This document shows positions 47,586-55,779 of a DNA stretch of 64,000 bases, one piece after another. Positions within the stretch are counted from its first letter, which is position 1, and each line of letters starts with the position of its first letter. Under the pieces are notes generated by a model. That model was not told the origin of the DNA. It searched no databases and saw only the letters and a program-made list of their open reading frames with translations. Source of the DNA: Nakamurella alba (GTDB lineage: Bacteria; Actinomycetota; Actinomycetes; Mycobacteriales; Nakamurellaceae); the NCBI RefSeq assembly GCF_009707545.1, contig NZ_WLYK01000008.1, forward strand, positions 124,001-188,000. Reading direction: 5' to 3'. The translations under genes and the position numbers were made by a program.

Positions 47586-48322
47586 GCGTCACCGTGACCA
47601 CCGACACCGTGCTGCAGGTCAAGGATCTCGACGCCGGTTACGGCTCGGTGCCGGTGCTGCGCCAGGTCAGCGTGCAGGTCCGCCGGGGCGAGACGGTCGC
47701 GCTGCTGGGCAGCAACGGCGCCGGCAAATCGACCCTGCTTCGGGCGATCTCCGGGATGATCCCGGTGTTCGGCGGCAGCGTGGAGTTCCAGGGATCGCCG
47801 CTGCGTGGGGTGGCCCCGCAGAAGATCGCCCGGCGCGGGCTCTGCCACGTGCCGGAGGGGCGCCGGCTCTTCGCCAAGCAGACCGTGCAGGACAACCTGC
47901 TGCTCGGCATGTACGGCATCCGGCTGACCCGGGCGGAGGAGCAGGAGCGGATCGACGGCGCGCTGGCGATCTTCCCGGCGCTCACCACCCGGCTCGCCGA
48001 CTACGCCGGGTTCCTGTCCGGCGGCCAGCAGCAGATGCTCGCCGTCGCACTGGCTCTCGTCCGGCAGCCGGACCTGATCATGCTCGACGAACCCTCGCTC
48101 GGCCTGGCCCCGGTCATCATCGACGAGGTCTTCGAGGCGCTGTCGGAGGTCAGCCGCCGCGGCGGCACGGTCCTGCTGGTGGAGCAGCTGGCCACCCGCG
48201 CGCTGCGGCTGGCCGACCGCGCCTACGTCCTCGCCCACGGCCGGATCACCGCCGAGGGATCTGCCGAGGAGCTGCTCGCCGGGGAGACCCTGGCAGCCGC
48301 CTACCTGGGCGATACCCACTGA
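47582..48322 (+). CDS. ABC importer ATPase, LivF type
   Basis: 246 residues. Walker A is LLGSNGAGKSTLL, the Q-loop is followed by GLCHVPEGRRLFAKQTVQDNL, the signature is LSGGQQQMLAVALAL, and Walker B is LIMLDEPSLGLAP. The H-loop position is held by VEQLATRAL (Gln-Leu rather than Asn-His), a common LivF variation. It works with the LivG half of the preceding fusion to drive import. It is the last gene of the transporter set; the next gene starts 60 bases on. Confidence 0.94.
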   Translation: MSVTVTTDTVLQVKDLDAGYGSVPVLRQVSVQVRRGETVALLGSNGAGKSTLLRAISGMIPVFGGSVEFQGSPLRGVAPQKIARRGLCHVPEGRRLFAKQTVQDNLLLGMYGIRLTRAEEQERIDGALAIFPALTTRLADYAGFLSGGQQQMLAVALALVRQPDLIMLDEPSLGLAPVIIDEVFEALSEVSRRGGTVLLVEQLATRALRLADRAYVLAHGRITAEGSAEELLAGETLAAAYLGDTH

Positions 48323-48382
48323 CCCGGGTCGCACCCGACATCACGAACCGCAATCGACACCGCTTGCTACGGAAGGCTCTTC

Positions 48383-49765
48383 ATGCTCACTGGTGAACAG
48401 TACGTCGCGTCCCTGAAGGACGACCGGCAGACCTGGATCGACGGCCGCCGGATCACCGACCTCACCACCGACCCCACCACCCGGATCGCGGTGGACCTGG
48501 TCGCCTCCGGGTACGACACCTTCCACGACGCCACCCCCGGCGCGCGGAACCCGCTGCTCACCCCGCCGCGCGACCGCGAGTCCCTGCGCGAGATCATCGG
48601 CCTGCTGCGCGGTGTCGACATGCTGGCGCACACCACCTTCACCTCGGTGATGACCCTGCTGACGGTGCTGCCGCAGTTGGACGCGGCCTACCCCGAGTAC
48701 GCCGCGCGGGTGCGCAAGCACCTCGACCTGGTGGCGGACCGGGACCTGCGGGTCACCGAGTGCATCACCGACGCGAAGGGCCACCGGTCACTGTCGCCCG
48801 GGAAGCAGGAGGACCAGGACGCCTACGTCCGGGTCGTCGAGCGGCGGCCGGACGGCGTGGTCATCCGCGGTGCCAAGCTGCACATCACCGGCGCCTCCCT
48901 GGCCCACGAGCTGTTCGTCATGCCGACCAAGAAGATGAGCCCGGGCGAGGAGGACTACGCGATCGCCTGTGCCGTGCCGGGCGATGCGCCCGGGGTCAAG
49001 ACGATCAACACCACCTACGCCTTCCGCGGCGAGGACGACCGGCACTACCCGCTGTCGCGGGTGCGCCAGATGCCCGACTGCATGGTCATCTTCGACGACG
49101 TGTTCGTGCCGAACGAGCGGATCTTCCTGGACGGCCAGACCGAGTTCTCGGCGATCTTCGCCCACTCGCTCGGCCTGTGGGAGCGGCTCGGCGGCGTCGC
49201 CGAGATGGCGCACGACGCCGACCTGATGGTCGGTCTGGCGCAGCTGGTGGCGGACGCGAACGGACTCACCCGGGTGGCGCACGTCAAGGAGAAGATCTCC
49301 GAGATGGTCATCTACGCGACGCTGATCCGCGCCGGCCTGGAGGCGGCGATCGCCAACGCGCACACCACCACGGACGGCTTCGTCTACCCGGACGAGCTCT
49401 ACACCAACGCCGCGAAGTACCACGGTGCGGCCGAGTTCACCACTATGGCACGGCATCTCATCGACATCGCCGGTGGCGCGGTACTCACCGCGCCGACCAT
49501 CGGTGACCTGGAACTGCCCGAGCTGGAGGGGCACATCCGGCAGTACATGACCGGCAACCCCGCGGTCCCGGGCGAGGAACGGCTGCGGCTGATGCACGCG
49601 GTCCGGGACATGGTGGCGGACGCCTTCGGTGGCTGGCACTACGTCACCAACGTGCAGTCCGGCGGCGGTCTTTACGCGCAGCGGATCGTCACCCGCAAGC
49701 ACTACCCGATGGCCGAGGCGGTCGAGATGGCCCGGCACGCCGCCGGTCTCGACCCGAAGTCATGA
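48383..49765 (+). CDS. HpaB/AbfD-fold protein lacking the Fe-S cluster ligands
   Basis: 460 residues. Overall layout follows clostridial 4-hydroxybutyryl-CoA dehydratase and 4-hydroxyphenylacetate 3-hydroxylase: TDAKGHRSLSPGKQEDQDAYVRVV, GAKLHITGASLAHE, VIFDDVFVPNERIF and a C-terminal DIAGG. The dehydratase binds a 4Fe-4S cluster through two Cys near residue 99-103 and His292/Cys299. Here the equivalent first segment reads MLAHTTFTSV and the second AHSLGLWERLGGVAE, with no Cys. It is therefore more likely a flavin-dependent oxygenase or a flavin-only CoA-ester enzyme. The stop overlaps the next start (ATGA), which ties it to the dehydrogenase pair. Confidence 0.78.
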   Translation: MLTGEQYVASLKDDRQTWIDGRRITDLTTDPTTRIAVDLVASGYDTFHDATPGARNPLLTPPRDRESLREIIGLLRGVDMLAHTTFTSVMTLLTVLPQLDAAYPEYAARVRKHLDLVADRDLRVTECITDAKGHRSLSPGKQEDQDAYVRVVERRPDGVVIRGAKLHITGASLAHELFVMPTKKMSPGEEDYAIACAVPGDAPGVKTINTTYAFRGEDDRHYPLSRVRQMPDCMVIFDDVFVPNERIFLDGQTEFSAIFAHSLGLWERLGGVAEMAHDADLMVGLAQLVADANGLTRVAHVKEKISEMVIYATLIRAGLEAAIANAHTTTDGFVYPDELYTNAAKYHGAAEFTTMARHLIDIAGGAVLTAPTIGDLELPELEGHIRQYMTGNPAVPGEERLRLMHAVRDMVADAFGGWHYVTNVQSGGGLYAQRIVTRKHYPMAEAVEMARHAAGLDPKS

Positions 49766-50910
49766 CCGGCACGGTGCGGCCCGGGCTCACCGACGAGCAG
49801 GCCGACATCGCCCGCACCACCGAGGAGTACCTGGCCGCGCACTGCACCGAGGCCGACGTCCGGCGGGCGATGGACACCACCCGCGGGTTCGAGGACGGCA
49901 CCTGGGCGCAGCTGTCGGAGATGGGGCTGCCGGGCCTCGCGATCCCGGAGGAGTACGGCGGGGTCGGGCTCGGGCTGACCGAGCTGGGGCTGGTGCTGCA
50001 GGCCACCGGGGCGAGTCTGCTCTGCGCGCCGCTCTACTCGTCGGCGGTGCTGGCGGGCGTGCTGCTCACCGAGCTCGGCAGCGACGAGGCCAAGGCCGAC
50101 CTGCTGCCCGGCATCGCCGACGGCTCGCGGCGGGCGACCGCCGCCTACGGCCCGCACCCCGGGCTGGTGCACGAGGCCACCGACGGCCTGCGGGCCGAGC
50201 GGACGCCGGCCGGCTGGGTCGTCTTCGGCCGGGCCCTGCACGTCATCGACGGCGCCACGGCGGACGACATCCTGCTGGTGGCCGGGTCCGTCGAGGGCCC
50301 CGTGGTGCTGGCGGTGACGGCGGACGCCGACGGCCTGAGCCGGTCCGCCATGCGCACCCTGGACCTCACCCGCCGGCAGGCGGAGCTGGTGCTGGACCGG
50401 GTGGCCGCGCGCGAGGTCGCCGTCGGACCGCACGTCGGACCGGGTGTCGAGCGGGTGCTCGACCTGGCCATGCTGCTGATGGCGGCCGAGCAGGTCGGCG
50501 GCGCCGGGCGCTGCCTGGACACCGCGGTGGCCTACGCCGGGACCCGCAAGCAGTTCGACCGCATCATCGGGTCGTTCCAGGCGGTCAAGCACACCTGCGC
50601 GAACATGCTGATCTCCTACGAGGGAGCACTCGCGGTGATGGCCGACGGGCTGCGGGTGGCCGACCACCTGCCGCCGTCGATGCTGCCGGAGGCGGCGAGC
50701 ATCGCGAAGATCGCCTGCTCCGAGGCGTACTCGGCGATCGCGTCCGACGCGCTGCACGTGCACGGCGGCATCGGCTTCACCTGGGAGCAGGTGAGCCACC
50801 TGTACTTCCGGCGGGCCCGCAGCAGCGAGGTGATGTTCGGCCGTCCCGAGCTGCACCGGGACCGGCTGGTCACCGTCGCCGGACTGGCCCGCCCGGAGGG
50901 TGCCGCATGA
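49762..50910 (+). CDS. Acyl-CoA dehydrogenase subunit A of a pair
   Basis: 382 residues. N-terminal helices (LTDEQADIARTTEEYLAAHC), the middle sheet domain, and the C-terminal helical bundle with YAGTRKQFDRIIGSFQAVKH and HVHGGIGFTWEQVSHLYFRRA. The position of the usual YEGT catalytic Glu reads MFGR, so this base is absent. The same is true of adjacent subunit B (AGGT). Paired actinobacterial dehydrogenases of this type, such as the steroid side-chain FadE/ChsE pairs, form alpha2beta2 heterotetramers with shared active sites. I infer the same here. Translation is coupled on both sides through ATGA. Confidence 0.88.
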   Translation: MTGTVRPGLTDEQADIARTTEEYLAAHCTEADVRRAMDTTRGFEDGTWAQLSEMGLPGLAIPEEYGGVGLGLTELGLVLQATGASLLCAPLYSSAVLAGVLLTELGSDEAKADLLPGIADGSRRATAAYGPHPGLVHEATDGLRAERTPAGWVVFGRALHVIDGATADDILLVAGSVEGPVVLAVTADADGLSRSAMRTLDLTRRQAELVLDRVAAREVAVGPHVGPGVERVLDLAMLLMAAEQVGGAGRCLDTAVAYAGTRKQFDRIIGSFQAVKHTCANMLISYEGALAVMADGLRVADHLPPSMLPEAASIAKIACSEAYSAIASDALHVHGGIGFTWEQVSHLYFRRARSSEVMFGRPELHRDRLVTVAGLARPEGAA

Positions 50911-52106
50911 GCCTGGACACCTTCGCCGCGCAGGTCCGGGAGTTCCTGGACGCGCATGTGGCACCGCTCGAGGTGACGACGGAGAACTGGGGGAGCGGGG
51001 ACGACCGGGTGGCGCTGCTGGAGCAGCCGGACCCGGTGCAGGAGAAGGCCGAACTTGAGGCTGCGACCGCTTGGCGGCAGCAGGTCTTCGACGCCGGCTT
51101 CGGGTGGCTGGCCGGCCCGACGGAGTACGGCGGTGCCGGTCTCACCCCCGAGCACGACGAGCTGTACCGGCTGATCGAGGGCGAGTACCAGGTACCGGGC
51201 CGGGCGTTCTTCGGCATCGCCCGGAACATGTTGGCGCCCGCGGTGCTGGCGCACGGCACCGCGGAGCTCAAGGAGCAGTACCTGCGCCCGCTGTTCCGCG
51301 GGGACATGGTGGCCTGTCAGCTGTTCAGCGAGCCCGGCGCCGGCTCCGACCTGGCCGGGGTGTCCACCCGGGCGGTGCGGGTGGACGGCGGCTGGCTGGT
51401 CAACGGGCAGAAGGTGTGGACCTCCTACGCGCACGTCGCGAAGGTGGGCGAGCTGCTGGCCCGCACGGATCCGGCGGCGCCGAAGCACCACGGCCTGTCG
51501 ATGTTCGTGGTGGACATGAGCACGCCCGGGATCACCGTGCGGCCGCTGCGCCAGATGAACGGCGGCTCGCACTTCAACGAGGTCTTCCTGGACGACGTCT
51601 TCGTCCCCGAGGGCAATCTCATCGGCGAGCCGGGATCCGGGTGGAAGGTGGCCGCGACCACTCTCACCAGCGAGCGCGGCGCCGTCGGGTCCGGCGAGTC
51701 CACCGTCGCCGCACCGTACGTGCAGCGGCTGGACCAGCTGCTGGTGCACCAGGGACTGGCCGCCGACGTGCTGGCCCGGCAGGACCTCGCGAAGGTGTAC
51801 GTGGCCGACCGGGTGATGGCCGCGGTCAACGAGATGTACGGCAAGTCGGCCGGTGCCAAGGGCTCGGTCAGCAAGCTGCTGTTCAGCCGGCAGCTGGAAC
51901 GGGTGGCGGACACCGCAGTGCGCTTCCTCGGCGACGCCGCCACCGGTGACGAGGGCAGCTGGGGCACCTTCTCCTGGACCGACTTCCTGCTGTCCGCACC
52001 GGGTCTGCGCTTCGCCGGCGGTACCGACGAGATCATGCTGAACATCCTCGGCGAGCGGGTGCTGGGGTTGCCGCGGGAGCCGCGACCCGAAGGGAGCCGG
52101 GCATGA
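50907..52106 (+). CDS. Acyl-CoA dehydrogenase subunit B of a pair
   Basis: 399 residues. The FAD/substrate loop LFSEPGAGSDLAGVSTRAV and the strand NGQKVWTSYAHVAKVGELL are typical. The C-terminus AGGTDEIMLNILGERVLGLPRE replaces the YEGTSEI motif. Its N-terminus is diverged and contains an acidic loop (ENWGSGDDRVALLEQPD). Length and ending resemble FadE29-type subunits of mycobacterial steroid degradation, while subunit A resembles FadE28-type. Together they should oxidise a bulky or branched acyl-CoA to the 2-enoyl-CoA. Confidence 0.88.
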   Translation: MSLDTFAAQVREFLDAHVAPLEVTTENWGSGDDRVALLEQPDPVQEKAELEAATAWRQQVFDAGFGWLAGPTEYGGAGLTPEHDELYRLIEGEYQVPGRAFFGIARNMLAPAVLAHGTAELKEQYLRPLFRGDMVACQLFSEPGAGSDLAGVSTRAVRVDGGWLVNGQKVWTSYAHVAKVGELLARTDPAAPKHHGLSMFVVDMSTPGITVRPLRQMNGGSHFNEVFLDDVFVPEGNLIGEPGSGWKVAATTLTSERGAVGSGESTVAAPYVQRLDQLLVHQGLAADVLARQDLAKVYVADRVMAAVNEMYGKSAGAKGSVSKLLFSRQLERVADTAVRFLGDAATGDEGSWGTFSWTDFLLSAPGLRFAGGTDEIMLNILGERVLGLPREPRPEGSRA

Positions 52107-52894
52107 GCGCGGCACCGGTCCGACTCCCGGCACCGGGGACGTCATTGGCCGGGCGCGGTGTGGTGATCACCGGCGGCAACCGTGGCATCGGCCTCGGACT
52201 GGCGCAGGGCTGTGCGCTGGCCGGAGCCCGGGTGGCGATCTGGGGCCGCGACGAGGCCGCCCTGGAATCGGCGACCGGCGTGTTGCGCGGTCTGGGCGGC
52301 GAGGCGGAGATCGTCGGGATCCGTTGCGACGTGGCGGATCAGGCCGCCGTGGTGCGTGCCTTCGCCGAGACCGTTGACCGGCTCGGCACCGTGCACTCGG
52401 TGTTCGCGAACGCCGGTGTGTCCTGCACCTTCCGGCCGTTCCACGAGCAGACCGACGACGAGTGGCGGTCGGTCATGTCGGTCAATGTCGACGGACTGCG
52501 CTGGACGCTGCGCGAGGCCATCGTGCACATGCTGCAGCACCGTGAGGGTGGCGCGCTGGTCGGCGTGGCGTCGATGGCGGCCCGGTTCGGGATGCGGAAC
52601 TACGCCCCGTACGCCACGTCCAAGGCGGCGGTGGTGGCGCTGATGAAGTCCATCGCCGTCGAGTACGCGCGCAAGGGCATCCGGTCGAACTCGGTGCTGC
52701 CCGGGTTCGTCGCCACCGAGATGACCGAGGGCGGGAACGAATCCTTCTACGAGAAGATCACCGCCCGCACGCCGGTGCAGCGCTTCGGCAGTCCGAACGA
52801 CTTCGCCCGGTTGGCAGCCTTTCTCGCCGATCCGGAGCTGTCGTACCACACCGCGGACACGGTGTTCGTGGACGGCGGGTACATGAATGTCTGA
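52103..52894 (+). CDS. SDR-family oxidoreductase 1
   Basis: 263 residues. A classical short-chain dehydrogenase: VVITGGNRGIGLGLAQGCA binds NAD(P), FANAGVSC is the NAG motif, and YAPYATSKAAVVALMKS carries the Tyr-x3-Lys pair with an upstream Ser (GVASMAARFG). NSVLPGFVATEM and a final DGGYMNV are typical. Within the operon it probably acts as the 3-hydroxyacyl-CoA or related alcohol dehydrogenase after hydration. Starts at ATG overlapping the previous stop; its end overlaps the hydratase by 8 bases. Confidence 0.9.
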   Translation: MSAAPVRLPAPGTSLAGRGVVITGGNRGIGLGLAQGCALAGARVAIWGRDEAALESATGVLRGLGGEAEIVGIRCDVADQAAVVRAFAETVDRLGTVHSVFANAGVSCTFRPFHEQTDDEWRSVMSVNVDGLRWTLREAIVHMLQHREGGALVGVASMAARFGMRNYAPYATSKAAVVALMKSIAVEYARKGIRSNSVLPGFVATEMTEGGNESFYEKITARTPVQRFGSPNDFARLAAFLADPELSYHTADTVFVDGGYMNV

Positions 52895-53636
52895 GGTGCT
52901 GCTGGGCCGGCGTGGGCCGGTGCTGGTCATCACCCTCAACCGTCCCGAGGTGCGCAATGCTGTCGACTCCGGCCTCGGCCGAGGGCTGCTGGCCGCGATC
53001 CGGCTGCTCGACACCGACCCGGAGTTGCGGGTCGGGGTGATCACCGGGGCCGGCAAGGGGTTCTGTGCCGGGATGGACCTGCGCGGCTTCCTGGAGCACG
53101 GCGATCCGGACGGCATCGAGGAGGTCATCCGACGGTCGTCCGGCCGGCCGCTGATCGCCGCGGTCGAGGGCTTCGCGATGGCCGCCGGGATGGAGATCGC
53201 ACTCGCCTGCGACCTGATCGTCGCCGGATCCGGTGCGCTGCTGGGCATCCCGGAGGTGAAGGTCGGGTTGTTCGCGGGTGGTGGCGGGGTGTTGCGGCTG
53301 GGGCGGAAGCTGCCCTATGCGGTGGCGATGCGGATGGCGCTCACCGGCGACCCGATCACCGCGGAGGAGGCGCACCGCATGGGCCTGGTCGTCGAGCTGA
53401 CTCCGGCCGGCGGGGCGCTCGAGGCCGCGCTGCGGCTGGCGGACACCATCGCCTCCCGTGCGCCGCTCGGTGTCCAGCACTCCCGCGATCTCCTCGCCCT
53501 CACCACCGATCTCACCGACGCCGAGTTCTGGGAGCGGCAGGAGCCGTTGCTCCAGCAGGTGCTGGGTTCGGCGGATGCGCGGGAGGGTGCCGCGGCCTTC
53601 GTCGACAAGCGATCGGCGGTGTGGTCCGGCCGGTAG
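52887..53636 (+). CDS. Enoyl-CoA hydratase/isomerase 1
   Basis: 249 residues. Crotonase fold: VLVITLNRPEVRNAVDSGLGRGLL, the oxyanion strand TGAGKGFCAGMDLRGFLEHG and VEGFAMAAGMEIALACDLIVAG. The acidic catalytic positions of canonical hydratases are not clearly conserved (the second oxyanion loop reads MAAGMEIALA), so hydration versus isomerisation or ring opening is open. It is the last gene of the overlapping five-gene operon; a 336-base gap follows. Confidence 0.87.
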   Translation: MSEVLLGRRGPVLVITLNRPEVRNAVDSGLGRGLLAAIRLLDTDPELRVGVITGAGKGFCAGMDLRGFLEHGDPDGIEEVIRRSSGRPLIAAVEGFAMAAGMEIALACDLIVAGSGALLGIPEVKVGLFAGGGGVLRLGRKLPYAVAMRMALTGDPITAEEAHRMGLVVELTPAGGALEAALRLADTIASRAPLGVQHSRDLLALTTDLTDAEFWERQEPLLQQVLGSADAREGAAAFVDKRSAVWSGR

Positions 53637-53972
53637 GTGCGGCTGTTGACGGACTCTGGCGGAGTTCCAGCGGAGTGTACGAGCGGGCCCCGGGTTCCTT
53701 CCGCCGTCGCTGTCCCCGGAACGACACCTGCTGTAGCTGTCAGGCCGGTGAGTTTGCAAGACAATGGTTCTCGCTGTCTCTGGCCCCGTGGGGACATCCA
53801 CCCCGACTGCGCACCCGGCCGGCGCCCACCTGTCGGGCTCGCCCGCAGCACCCCCGACCACCGGCCGCCGACCACCCGGCATCGCGAGTTGTGCGGAGGA
53901 CCAAAGGCCGGAAACCGCTGGTCGCGGGGTGGTGACGGAGTTCGTACGGTGGGCCGGACGAGAGGACACGCC
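53637..53972. other. Intergenic region before the UGSC operon
   Basis: 336 bases without a credible gene. It must hold the end of the preceding operon and the promoter of the UGSC set. A GTTGAC resembling a -35 lies at its left end, but no convincing -10 follows. An AGAGGA ribosome site precedes the GTG at 53973. Confidence 0.5.
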
Positions 53973-54521
53973 GTGATCACCACTCTTGACCCGACCTACC
54001 GGCCGGCCACCACCCTGTCGGACTCGCGGACATCGGTCGCCCCGCGTCCACCGTCCTTGTCGGGGAGGACGGTCGGCATCCTGATGAACCGGCTGGCCAA
54101 CTGCGAGGTGTTCTTCGACGCGCTGGCCGACCGGATCCGCGAGCTCACCGACGTCGCGGACGTGTTCATGGTGTGGAAGGACAGCCAGTCCGTGCCACCG
54201 ACACCGGAGCAGTGGGACGCGTTGATGGGCCGGGCGGACGTGGTGGTGACCGGGTTCGGTGGCTGCGGCAGCTGCAGCACCCGGAGCATGCGGGACGCGC
54301 TCGACGTCGAGGACCGCGGCGTCCCTGCCGTGTGCATCGTGCACGAGGCGCTGGTGCCGGCGGTCAGCGTGATCCGGACGATGGCGGGGCTGCCGGACTA
54401 CCGGATGGTGGTCGTCGGCTACCCGCACGGCCCGCTCGCGCCCTGGACCGCCGACGAGGCGCTCACCACCGCGAAAGAGGTGGCGCCACAGGTGATCGAC
54501 GCGCTGGTGGCCGCGCGATGA
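53973..54521 (+). CDS. UGSC-family protein, cysteine form
   Basis: 182 residues from GTG 53973, with AGAGGA upstream. After a variable 30-residue start, GRTVGILMNRLANCEVFFDALADRI leads to VVTGFGGCGSCSTRSMRDAL and then GVPAVCIVHEAL. The C98-G-S-C101 motif occupies the place of the U-G-S-C motif of a selenoprotein family, in which the first residue is selenocysteine; here the codon is TGC. The layout resembles the redox-active 'xGxC' region of glycine/proline reductase B subunits. Function is not established. It is the first gene of three that overlap or abut. Confidence 0.78.
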   Translation: MITTLDPTYRPATTLSDSRTSVAPRPPSLSGRTVGILMNRLANCEVFFDALADRIRELTDVADVFMVWKDSQSVPPTPEQWDALMGRADVVVTGFGGCGSCSTRSMRDALDVEDRGVPAVCIVHEALVPAVSVIRTMAGLPDYRMVVVGYPHGPLAPWTADEALTTAKEVAPQVIDALVAAR

Positions 54522-55501
54522 GCGTGCTGGCCGCCGACCGGGTGGACTTCGACAGCGAGGAGGCGGTCGCCGAGGGCTACGCCGAGCGCGGCTGGACCGA
54601 CGGCCTGCCGATCGTGCCGCCGACGGAGGGGCGGGTGCAGGCGATGCTGGCAGCGGCCGGCCTGGACCCGTCGGAGGTCCTCGGCGCCGTCCCGACCCGC
54701 AAGCTGACGGTCACCGCTGAGGCGGCGGCGATCAACGCGGTGATGGCGGGGTGCCGTCCGGAGTACTTCCCGGTGGTGGTCGCGGCGGTGCGGGCGCACC
54801 TGCACCCGAAGGGCAACTGCCACTCCACGACGGCCACCGTCTCCGGGGCCGCGCAGGTGGTGGTGGTCAACGGCCCGATCACCGGTGAGCTCGGGATCCA
54901 CGGCGGGCAGGCCTGTTTCGGACCGGGATTCCGGGCGAACGCCACCATCGGTCGGGCGCTGCGGCTGGTGATCCGCAACGTCTGCCTGGCTGTGCCCGGC
55001 GGGCTGGACCGGGCGTCGTTCAGCACCCCGATGCGCTACTCGTTCTGCTTCGCCGAGGACGAGACCTCGGGTTGGACCCCGCTGCACGTGCAGCGGGGAC
55101 TGGCCGACGGGGAGTCCGCCGTGACCGTGCTGTCGCTGATGTCGATGCTGCGCGCGTCGTCGTACTCCGAGGACCCGGCGGAACTGGTCGCGACCATCGC
55201 CCGCACGGCGCGGCGCGAGGGCGTCCCGCACGACGAGTTCCTCGGCACCGGAAGGAGCCTGGCGATCGTGGTCGGTCCGGAACACCGCCGCCGGTTCGCC
55301 GACGCCGGCTGGGACAAGCCGACCCTGCAGCAGCGGTTGTGGCCGCTGCTGACCGCTCCGACCACCGGCGCCGAGGACAACACCCTCGACCTGGCCGGGC
55401 CGGACAACATCCTGGTGATCACCGCCGGCGGCCCCGGCATGGCCGAGTCCTGGCTGATCACCCCGCACCTGTCGAACCCGATCACCGAGCGGGTGGTCTG
55501 A
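54518..55501 (+). CDS. Large partner protein of the UGSC system
   Basis: 327 residues from ATG 54518, overlapping the UGSC stop (ATGA). The N-terminus has YAERGWTDGLPIVPPTEGRVQAML. The centre has HPKGNCHSTTATVSGAAQVVVVNGPI, followed by GIHGGQACFGPGFRANATIGRAL and RNVCLAVPGGLDRASFSTP. The C-terminus has ILVITAGGPGMAESWLI. Several cysteines and histidines sit in Gly-rich loops that could bind a metal or a substrate. It is soluble, with no signal peptide. I do not know a biochemical role; tight linkage implies a complex with the UGSC protein. Confidence 0.75.
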   Translation: MSVLAADRVDFDSEEAVAEGYAERGWTDGLPIVPPTEGRVQAMLAAAGLDPSEVLGAVPTRKLTVTAEAAAINAVMAGCRPEYFPVVVAAVRAHLHPKGNCHSTTATVSGAAQVVVVNGPITGELGIHGGQACFGPGFRANATIGRALRLVIRNVCLAVPGGLDRASFSTPMRYSFCFAEDETSGWTPLHVQRGLADGESAVTVLSLMSMLRASSYSEDPAELVATIARTARREGVPHDEFLGTGRSLAIVVGPEHRRRFADAGWDKPTLQQRLWPLLTAPTTGAEDNTLDLAGPDNILVITAGGPGMAESWLITPHLSNPITERVV

Positions 55502-55753
55502 GTGTCCTCGCTGCTGGTGGCGCCGGTGCTGGAGGAACTGAACGGGATCGTCGCGGCCGACGGTGCGGTGCTGCGGCTGGTCACCGCCACGACGGAGAAG
55601 GTCGAGCTGGAACTGGATCTGACCAGCTCGTCGTGCCCGGAGTGTGTGGTGCCCAAGGAGCTGCTGCTCGGCATCCTCACCGACCGCCTCGCCCTGGCCG
55701 CTCCCGACGTCACCTCGGTCGACCTCCACGACCCCCGGGTCGACCCGGCCTGA
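55502..55753 (+). CDS. Small NifU-like CxxC protein
   Basis: 83 residues from GTG 55502, directly abutting the previous stop. The pattern VLEELNGIVAADGAVLRLVTAT, then LDLTSSSCPECVVPKELL with Cys45 and Cys48, looks like a NifU C-terminal-type scaffold domain. In that domain a Cys-x2-Cys pair at a helix start holds a transient Fe-S cluster, or acts as a thiol-disulfide pair. It might load a metal centre on, or reduce, the UGSC protein. The operon ends 26 bases before a convergent SDR gene. Confidence 0.7.
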   Translation: MSSLLVAPVLEELNGIVAADGAVLRLVTATTEKVELELDLTSSSCPECVVPKELLLGILTDRLALAAPDVTSVDLHDPRVDPA

Positions 55754-55779
55754 ATGGCGGGCCGTAGCCGACGCCGCCC

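Noticed and set aside
54264..54266. Selenocysteine codon in the UGSC motif
   Set aside because: The codon is TGC (Cys), not TGA, so no recoding needs to be invoked.
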